Positions 8,318 to 14,193 of a stretch of 14,193 nucleotides of DNA are shown here, in pieces. The stretch is taken from positions 1 to 14,193 of the forward strand of contig JAWXBR010000055.1 in the NCBI GenBank assembly GCA_034440235.1, read 5' to 3'. How positions within the stretch are numbered: the stretch's first letter is position 1; every line of letters begins with the position of its first letter. The position numbers and the translations under genes are program-made. This DNA is from JAWXBR01 sp034440235 (GTDB lineage Bacteria > Bacteroidota > Ignavibacteria > Kapaibacteriales > Kapaibacteriaceae). The notes under the pieces were generated by a model that worked only from the letters and a program-made list of their open reading frames with translations, made no database searches and was not told the origin of the DNA.

Positions 8318-9031
8318 ATGTCAGATTTTGAGGGCACGAGCTACAGTTTAATAAGTACACACGAATTGGGGGTTGTGACTGCCTCGGCCTACATCCACGA
8401 TGATATAATCGTCATAGGAAATGGAAGGACATCGATAAGTAGTGATAACGGACGGACTTGGAATCTCACAGATCTTGGACTCACAGGTACAACAGTCTTC
8501 GGACACTATGGTGAGGCGCTAGAACTTGTATTGAGAGGGCTTGTCATCCATGAGCAGATAGGTGATCTGATCGGTGTCGCGTATACGTATTCTGTTCTAG
8601 GTAACATTTACACAAACACACATCGGTTCGATGATGCTTTGGAATTATTCCCAAAGGGAATCACCCTAGCAGCAGAGATTGACGATCAAATGCGCGTCGC
8701 TGATCTGAAACGTTCGACTGGGTACGTTTACTTTCTCCAGAGCATGTATGCTGATGCGTTGCTACTTTTCGAGTCAAGCAGACAACAGTTTGCCGAGCTC
8801 GGAATGATACCGTACCAGATAGACTCGGCAATTGGTTCTGCTTTATGCTCATTGAAACTCGAAGCATTGGAGACTGCTGGTACCGACGCGGGCGGCATCA
8901 CGTCGAGCGACTTGCTTGCAAGGACACAGGCATTGGTGGGAGAAGAAGATTTTACTATGTCCGAGTACGAGCGACAGTCCTCTGAGTGGCTCGAGGGTTT
9001 GAGCAAATTCGGTATTACGCTGGACGAATAG
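8318..9031 (+). pseudogene. Chimeric remnant: propeller fragment fused to the C-terminus of an ATPase/TPR protein
   Basis: In the same frame as the preceding piece and directly after its stop codon. The first 60 or so residues are Asp-box propeller (TSISSDNGRTWNLTDLGL). From about 8500 the sequence changes to the last two or three TPR units and the tail of an ATPase/TPR protein: EALELVLRGLVIHEQIG, then NIYTNTHRFDDALELF, YADALLLFESSRQQFAELG, SAIGSALCSLKLEALE and LSKFGITLDE. These align throughout with residues from about 740 to the end of the ATPase encoded at 5013-7758. The P-loop domain is absent. The simplest reading is a deletion that removed most of one propeller gene and most of the next ATPase gene and joined them in frame. 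The piece could in principle be translated from its own ATG but has no signal peptide. Confidence 0.8.
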
Positions 9032-9166
9032 ACCGCGCCGATTCAATAATGCTGAACTACACAGCCTGCAGAGTAACCCTAGGCCGAAAACGCATCGTCC
9101 GACCGCTAAGAAATTGATAAGATGAATTCCGTTCGAGGAAGCATACGTTGCACCTGTCGGAAATGC
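9032..9166. repeat. Conserved 135-bp spacer, copy B
   Basis: Ungapped copy of 7759-7893, again starting directly after the stop codon of an ATPase/TPR tail and ending just before a propeller gene. Differences from copy A are concentrated in its first two thirds; the final third is nearly identical. In this copy the shared end happens to be open in the frame of the following gene, but copy A is not, which argues that translation starts downstream of the spacer. Confidence 0.85.
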
Positions 9167-9198
9167 TTTTTAAGCAGTTAACGCAGGCAAATGCAAAC

Positions 9199-11280
9199 AT
9201 GAACTTCCTGATAAGCCTTGTTATGGTGATTGGAACAGTCATTTCGTGCGCAAATAAAGTGCAAGCACAATGGGTAAGTAGCAATGGTCCATTCGGTGGG
9301 GCTATAACAGCGCTAATGCCTGTCGGCCCATTGCTTTATGCAGGAACACAATCTGGTGGAGTTTGGCTGTCGTCTAATAACGGTGTTGCATGGACAAAAA
9401 TAACTTCTGGGGTAAAACACATTACAGGCTTTGCGGTCCGAGGTACGACGTTATTCGCAGCGACAGATAAAGGGGTGTTCTTCACGGATGATCAAGGCGC
9501 TACGTGGCATTATGCCTACGCACCGCAACCTGGCAATGTCCTTAGTATTACCATCGTTGATAGCATTGTGATTGTTGGCACGGGCAATCAAGGCATGTTT
9601 TGGTCAACGGATCATGGCTCGGTTTGGTCATGGACGCAAAGTAAGATTGAAAGCAAACGCATTCGCGCGATGGCCTTTAACAGTAGGACATTATTCGCTG
9701 CAACCTATGACGGTGTATTTGTGAGCTCGGACTCTGGACGAAATTGGAAGTCTCATGTCCCTGCTTCACCCAGATACCATGAGGTCACTGCGCTATCGTT
9801 CATGGACAGCACAATTTTTGTGGCTTCTTCGAAAGGCGTATTCCGTATAAACAGCAGTGATGAGCAATGGACGGACACAGACGGCGAACTCGCACACCAA
9901 GACGTACGATCACTGTTTGTTTCCGGAATACACATCTTCGCGGGTACTACAGATGGTGTGCGTGTTTCAACAGATCACGGTTTGCATTGGATGAGTGCCG
10001 GTAAAGGAATGCCCAGCGACAGCTATGTGAGTGCCTTCGCACTTAATGACTCGTATCTATTCGTTGGGTGCTCAGATGGCAATGTTTATCGCTCAGGCAA
10101 CAATGGCACGTCATGGGACCGGGCAAATTCTGGTTTAGCTAACACGCAGGTAAATGTTATTGCCGGGTTAGCAAACGTGGTTTATGCTGGTACCGATGGT
10201 GCTGGAGTTTTTCGATCTGTTGACCATGGGTACACATGGACATCAGTAAACGTTAACGCTTGGGACAATACAATACTTGCGCTTGAGATAACAGACGCTG
10301 TCCTTTTTGCTGGCACTTATGTAGGCGGGATATATAAATCGACAGATGCTGGCAGAACTTGGAAGAATGTCAATACAGGAATAACCAACAGAACAGTGAC
10401 TGACTTTGTCATTCATCGTAATGAGGCTTATGCAAGCACATATAAAGGAGTTTTCAAATCATCTGACGATGGAGAGACATGGAGCGAAGTCAGTAATGGT
10501 TTAACGAACACCACAGTCAGCGTCCTTGCCGCAGATAACAACGCTCTTTTTGCCGGCACCTCAACCGGAATATTCCGCTCTACAAATAGTGGCAAGAATT
10601 GGACACTATCCAACAAAGGTCTGCCACTAAATGCAGGAGTTCATGCGTTTCTAGTCACCGAAAGCGGCGTCTTCGCCGCTTCCTGGAGAGGGATGTATTA
10701 TTCAAGTAACGGTGGTACGTCTTGGAGTGGCGTCTATTCGGGCCTCGCTAACGGTGGATTTTATTCGCTTTCAGCACATGGGGGCACGCTGTTCGCCGGA
10801 TCGACCACCATTGGAATGCTACAGTCAATCACCAATGGAAATTTCTGGACCCCGCTCAGCGAAAACCTTGGAGATGGTGCGTCCATCACGACTATTGCCG
10901 TTATCGGCTCTAATCTCTATGCTGGTGTTAAAGGTATCGGAGTGGTCAGGAGACCTTTAGATGATCTCATCACATCTGTACCCGAATTAACTACTCAAGG
11001 CGCATCATCGACCTTTTCTGAAGCCCCCTCATTGTACTCCTTCCCCAACCCTTTCACTGACCACACCACAATTGAATTCACTTTACAGCATCCAGAGTTT
11101 GTGTCGATAAACATATTTAACATCGCTGGCGAAAAGATCACAACCCTTCTTTCAGAACATCGTGAAGTCGGTCCCCATTCAGTACAATTCGATGTAAGGG
11201 GCTTGGCAGGGGGCACTTACTATGTGCAATTGCAGTGCGGCGGTGGTGTGCATACATATTCGCCCTTGGTAGTGCGATGA
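9199..11280 (+). CDS. Secreted Asp-box (BNR/Ycf48-like) beta-propeller protein with T9SS sorting domain
   Basis: From ATG 9199 this is a 693-residue exported protein. Residues 1-24 (MNFLISLVMVIGTVISCANK to VQAQ) are a signal peptide; the mature end AQWV.SNGP is shared with the next gene. About 13 units of some 40 residues follow, each with an Asp-box such as GGVWLSSNNGVAW, GGIYKSTDAGRTW or GVFKSSDDGETW, ending with GVVRRPL. This suggests 13-14 blades, perhaps two seven-bladed propellers. Blade 5 is degenerate (RINSSDEQW). Residues from about 610 form a T9SS type A sorting domain (SFPNPFTDHTTIEF, GEKITTLL, RGLAGGTYYVQL), so the protein should cross the outer membrane and be attached or released. 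Propellers of this kind bind proteins or glycans; no catalytic sialidase residues are evident. ATG 9163 or TTG 9148 are possible but would put extra polar residues before the signal peptide. The stop overlaps the next start. Confidence 0.88.
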   Translation: MNFLISLVMVIGTVISCANKVQAQWVSSNGPFGGAITALMPVGPLLYAGTQSGGVWLSSNNGVAWTKITSGVKHITGFAVRGTTLFAATDKGVFFTDDQGATWHYAYAPQPGNVLSITIVDSIVIVGTGNQGMFWSTDHGSVWSWTQSKIESKRIRAMAFNSRTLFAATYDGVFVSSDSGRNWKSHVPASPRYHEVTALSFMDSTIFVASSKGVFRINSSDEQWTDTDGELAHQDVRSLFVSGIHIFAGTTDGVRVSTDHGLHWMSAGKGMPSDSYVSAFALNDSYLFVGCSDGNVYRSGNNGTSWDRANSGLANTQVNVIAGLANVVYAGTDGAGVFRSVDHGYTWTSVNVNAWDNTILALEITDAVLFAGTYVGGIYKSTDAGRTWKNVNTGITNRTVTDFVIHRNEAYASTYKGVFKSSDDGETWSEVSNGLTNTTVSVLAADNNALFAGTSTGIFRSTNSGKNWTLSNKGLPLNAGVHAFLVTESGVFAASWRGMYYSSNGGTSWSGVYSGLANGGFYSLSAHGGTLFAGSTTIGMLQSITNGNFWTPLSENLGDGASITTIAVIGSNLYAGVKGIGVVRRPLDDLITSVPELTTQGASSTFSEAPSLYSFPNPFTDHTTIEFTLQHPEFVSINIFNIAGEKITTLLSEHREVGPHSVQFDVRGLAGGTYYVQLQCGGGVHTYSPLVVR

Positions 11281-13406
11281 GAACAGTTAAAGCAATGCTT
11301 TGGGTGGTTCTTGTGTTTTTCTTGTTGATTGCCGGAAGGACTCAGCTATGTGCGCAATGGGTGTATTCGAACGGACCCTGCGATGGCGAGGTTCTGGCAT
11401 TAGTTGTTCATGACACGTGTGTATTCGCGAGTACTCGAGTTGGTGGTGTTTGGCGCTCAACAAACAATGGTGTTAACTGGATGACTGTTAACAATGGTTT
11501 GCCTGAAAATGTGAAAGTGCAAACATTGGCTGTTAAGGATTCAAGTGTTTTTGCTGCAGGAGTAAACGGCGGTCCTATGTATCGCACGACAAACGATGGT
11601 CAGAGCTGGCAAGTGATGACTAACATTTGGATGGATGATGCACCATTTATTATTGTAACTGATTCCATTATATACGTTAGTGGCGCGATGGGAATCAGCC
11701 GTTCTACTGATGATGGATTAAGCTTTGAAGAAATTGGTGCAAGCATGAGAGAAAATCGCGTGCAAGCTTTGGCTGTGCGCGGTACAGATCTTTTCGTGGG
11801 TACATACCGTGGGACATTTACAAGCACGGATAATGGTGCCAGCTGGACGCCGATTAACGATGGCTTGCCTGCATGGTTTCATATCTCCGCGTTGGCCGTC
11901 GTTGACGATAATGTGTTTGGGTTGATCCTTGATAGTGGCATTTATCGATTGAGAGATTCTGACAACCAGTGGATAAGAGTGAATAACGATACATCATTCG
12001 GACGCATTTTGTCTATTACGACGCATGAGCACACTCTTTGTGTTGGAGCAACCGGTGGTGTTTACATTTCTACAGATTTGGGAGAGACGTGGACATCGTC
12101 AAGCGCCGGTATTACGTACTGGCAGAGGATAATTGGATTTGCGTTTAGCAGCGCGTACGTCTATGCAGGTGGAGGCGACGGAAAAATCTATCGCTCAAGT
12201 GACGACGGCGTCACGTGGGAATGGCCTAATTCGGGACTGACAACGAACCAGATAACTGCGATCGCTGGTACTGACAATATGGTTTTTGCAGGAGGCGAGA
12301 CGCGAGGAATCTTTCGCTCAATGGATAACGGTGTTCGTTGGACGAGTGTAAACAAGAAACTTCTTCAGTTATCATTTATCGTCTTTGATGCAGCTACCAC
12401 GTCTCTCTATGTCGGCTCGTTGATGGACGGGATTCATCGTTCCAGCGATAGCGGCAACACTTGGACGCCATTGAACTCCGGACTTGGCGATTTGTCTGTT
12501 ACCGATTTTGCGATCGTGAATGCCAACTTGTATGTAAGTAACTACGAAGGTCTGTTTCGCTCAACTGACGGTGGTGAGAACTGGAAAAAAATCAGCGGTG
12601 AACTACTTGCCTCACTAGTGAACTGTTTTGTTGTAAGTGACTCTACACTCTTCGTGGGAACGTGGCAGGGAATGTTTATCTCGATCGACGATGGAGTGAG
12701 CTGGAATTCTGCAAACCAAGGCTTCATTTACCAACCATATGTCAGCGATCTTCTCGTTACGGAATATGGTTTGCTCGCAGGTACTTCGTATGGTTTGTAC
12801 TTCTCAAGTGATAACGGAACGAATTGGACTGCAATAAGTGGTATCAGTTCGCCCGCAGATGAGTACTCTCTTACAAATTCCGGTACAACTGTGTTTGCAG
12901 GCACAGAGGGTTCAGGTGTGTGCGTTGTCGACACGAACAACGCCTCCTGGATACAAGTAAATGAAAACTTGAAAAGTAAAGTATATGTGAGATCGCTGGC
13001 AGTTGTCGGCTCCAACCTCTACGCTGGAGTATACGGCTACGGAGTAGTCCGTCGTCCACTCTCAGAATTCACCATGGAAAGCATCGACTCACTCAGACAC
13101 TTCACGTCAGTACGCGACTCTTCTGACCACAATACAACCACAGCCCCTTCACAGGACCCCTCACTGATAAGCTATCCCAACCCCTTCTCCGACAACACAA
13201 CAATCGTATTCACGTTGCAGAAACCAGAAATCATAACACTAAACATATACAGCATCACTGGCGAAAGAGTAACCACGCTTCTTGAAGAGTCTAGAGACAC
13301 GGGAACCCATTCCATACTATGGGATGCAAGGGGCTTGGCAGGGGGCATGTATTTCGTGCAGATGCAGAGCGGTTGGGAAACCCGGACACATTCGTTAGTT
13401 CGATGA
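11277..13406 (+). CDS. Secreted Asp-box beta-propeller protein with T9SS sorting domain (tandem paralogue)
   Basis: A 709-residue paralogue of the preceding gene. Its ATG overlaps that gene's TGA (ATGA), so translation is probably coupled. Signal peptide residues 1-27 (MRTVKAMLWVVLVFFLLIAG to RTQLCAQ) precede the shared AQWVYSNGP start. About 13 Asp-box units follow (GGVWRSTNNGVNW, GTFTSTDNGASW, IHRSSDSGNTW, LFRSTDGGENW), closing with GVVRRPL. Blade 5 is degenerate in the same way as in its neighbour (RLRDSDNQW), so the duplication took place after that blade diverged. From about residue 630 comes the T9SS type A sorting domain (SYPNPFSDNTTIVF, GERVTTLL, RGLAGGMYFVQM). The linker before it is longer and rich in Ser/Thr/Asp. 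Expected at the cell surface or outside the cell. The ligand is unknown. Confidence 0.88.
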   Translation: MRTVKAMLWVVLVFFLLIAGRTQLCAQWVYSNGPCDGEVLALVVHDTCVFASTRVGGVWRSTNNGVNWMTVNNGLPENVKVQTLAVKDSSVFAAGVNGGPMYRTTNDGQSWQVMTNIWMDDAPFIIVTDSIIYVSGAMGISRSTDDGLSFEEIGASMRENRVQALAVRGTDLFVGTYRGTFTSTDNGASWTPINDGLPAWFHISALAVVDDNVFGLILDSGIYRLRDSDNQWIRVNNDTSFGRILSITTHEHTLCVGATGGVYISTDLGETWTSSSAGITYWQRIIGFAFSSAYVYAGGGDGKIYRSSDDGVTWEWPNSGLTTNQITAIAGTDNMVFAGGETRGIFRSMDNGVRWTSVNKKLLQLSFIVFDAATTSLYVGSLMDGIHRSSDSGNTWTPLNSGLGDLSVTDFAIVNANLYVSNYEGLFRSTDGGENWKKISGELLASLVNCFVVSDSTLFVGTWQGMFISIDDGVSWNSANQGFIYQPYVSDLLVTEYGLLAGTSYGLYFSSDNGTNWTAISGISSPADEYSLTNSGTTVFAGTEGSGVCVVDTNNASWIQVNENLKSKVYVRSLAVVGSNLYAGVYGYGVVRRPLSEFTMESIDSLRHFTSVRDSSDHNTTTAPSQDPSLISYPNPFSDNTTIVFTLQKPEIITLNIYSITGERVTTLLEESRDTGTHSILWDARGLAGGMYFVQMQSGWETRTHSLVR

Positions 13407-13429
13407 ATTCTAATCGACAGGAATTTGAT

Positions 13430-13938
13430 ATGTCAATTCCATCAAAGCTTCGTGATGGTAAAGAACAATTTCATGGCATTGGTGACGCACCAAGTTTCAC
13501 ACTCGCAGAATTCTGGCAATGGAGTGCATCAGATTTTCTTAATAATGCCTTACGTGGTGTATTGGTAGAGTTTGTAGTCGCGAAAGCGCTCGGGATACAA
13601 ATAGCGGAATGTCGTACGGAATGGGATTGTTATGATATGCTATTGATGGAGCATCCCTGGAGAAATAGAACGGAAGAGGAAGGCATTCGAGTTGAGGTAA
13701 AGTCCTCAGCATATCTGCAGTCGTGGATACAAGCCGAGAGGCATTCGCACATTGGGTTTGATATCGCCCTCTGAATTTTTTTCAGTGGGATTTCTATGTT
13801 ATAGCGACGGATAAGATTAACAGTGCCTTGCCTTCCCACCGTAGACCGAACTTACGGGCTATAAAGAGATTAGCACCTAAGTGTTTGTCTTATGTAGAAC
13901 TTAGAGAGGCACTGCTGGATGCTGAAAAGCCGGGCTAA
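13430..13938 (+). pseudogene. PD-(D/E)XK nuclease-like protein of unknown function, broken by a frameshifting deletion
   Basis: An AGGAA six bases before ATG 13430 supports this start (MSIPSKLRDGKEQF); an in-frame ATG at 13403 overlapping the previous stop is the alternative. The first frame has FTLAEFWQWSASDFLNN, GVLVEFVVAKALGI, EWDCYDML and RVEVKSSAYLQSWIQ, a pattern like the D...ExK core of restriction-endonuclease-fold proteins, and stops at 13774 in HIGFDIAL. The frame one base off then continues with PLNFFQWDFYVIATDKIN, LPSHRRPNLRAIKRLAP and YVELREALLDAEKPG up to a TAA at 13936-13938. That is how I recall the family's C-terminus. About 45 middle residues seem to be missing at the junction near 13768-13772. 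Biological target and activity are unknown; as read it would be truncated. Confidence 0.7.
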
Positions 13939-13962
13939 GAGTTAAGTCGTTAAATTCCCTTA

Positions 13963-14193
13963 ATGCCTATCCGCAGAACAATCCTCGATCAGCTTTCAGG
14001 TACCGTGCGTTCGATGCTCGCACGCGAAGTACCCGAGCGTGTGCTGTTCCTGACGGGGGAAGCAGGCATTGGCAAGAGCACGCTAATAAGACAATTACTC
14101 GTTAATCTCGACACGGACGCAAAACCCCCTATCGTCGCAACTGCAGAATGCTCGACTCCCGTTGCTGGGAGTAATGTCGGACACGTCGAGGCA
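13963..14193 (+). CDS. Start of a second ATPase/TPR paralogue (3' end outside window)
   Basis: Seventy-seven residues are visible, opening MPIRRTILDQLSG with Walker A GEAGIGKST at residues 32-40. The first 42 residues are identical to those of the gene at 5013, and later stretches (DTDAKPPIVATAEC, TPVAGSNVGHVEA) match it nearly perfectly. Here the frame is intact through IRQLLVNLDTD, which shows where the other copy has its extra base. The rest of the ATPase and TPR regions presumably lie beyond the window. The gene begins 24 bp after the nuclease-like remnant with no clear Shine-Dalgarno. Confidence 0.88.
   Translation, partial: MPIRRTILDQLSGTVRSMLAREVPERVLFLTGEAGIGKSTLIRQLLVNLDTDAKPPIVATAECSTPVAGSNVGHVEA

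Noticed and set aside
8091..9046. Minus-strand frames opposite the chimeric gene (8091-8297, 8661-8867, 8728-9006, 8849-9046)
   Set aside because: They are antisense to sequence clearly aligned with TPR or propeller proteins and have no recognisable content.
9148..9198. Upstream TTG start (9148) of the first intact propeller gene
   Set aside because: The extension comes partly from the repeated spacer, whose other copy is closed in the same phase, and it would put polar residues ahead of the signal peptide.

Overview
The window looks like chromosomal DNA of a member of the Bacteroidota/Chlorobiota/Kapaibacteriota group. The best evidence is two secreted proteins that end in a type IX secretion (T9SS) C-terminal sorting domain (YPNPF..T.I.F.L, then GER/GEK..TLL, then D.RGLAGG.Y). 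Most genes lack a clear Shine-Dalgarno, and one divergent gap carries two TAnnTTTG -7 boxes, both typical of that group. Placement below this level is inference.

Left part (1-3196): a periplasmic SurA/PpiD-like folding chaperone on the minus strand, cut by the window edge, is divergent from a luciferase-like (MsnO8-type) monooxygenase followed by a VOC/glyoxalase-fold protein. Middle (3233-4960): a minus-strand run of a nucleotidyltransferase-fold protein with an apparent internal deletion, a RimJ-type GNAT acetyltransferase and an ElaA-type GNAT. A three-unit 31-bp tandem repeat spans the first junction and supplies the ribosome binding site of the second gene.

Right part (5013-14193): a repetitive array on the plus strand. 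The apparent unit is a large cytoplasmic P-loop ATPase with TPR repeats, a conserved 135-bp spacer, and one or more exported Asp-box (BNR/Ycf48-like) beta-propeller proteins. Unit 1 has an ATPase broken by one extra base just after its Walker A motif, followed by a propeller gene that carries an in-frame stop and is fused to the tail of a second ATPase/TPR gene, as if a deletion of several kilobases joined two units. Unit 2 keeps its spacer and has two intact tandem propeller genes that overlap by ATGA. A broken PD-(D/E)XK nuclease-like gene then precedes the start of a further ATPase paralogue, which runs out of the window.

The ATPase start is identical over 42 codons between the two visible copies, while 20 silent differences have accumulated, so the family is under strong selection. 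The array as a whole shows much recombination and decay. A functional link between the cytoplasmic ATPase/TPR proteins and the exported propellers is inferred only from repeated adjacency. I recognise no named system here. No RNA gene, CRISPR array or insertion sequence was seen, and no stretch over 170 bp lacks a gene.
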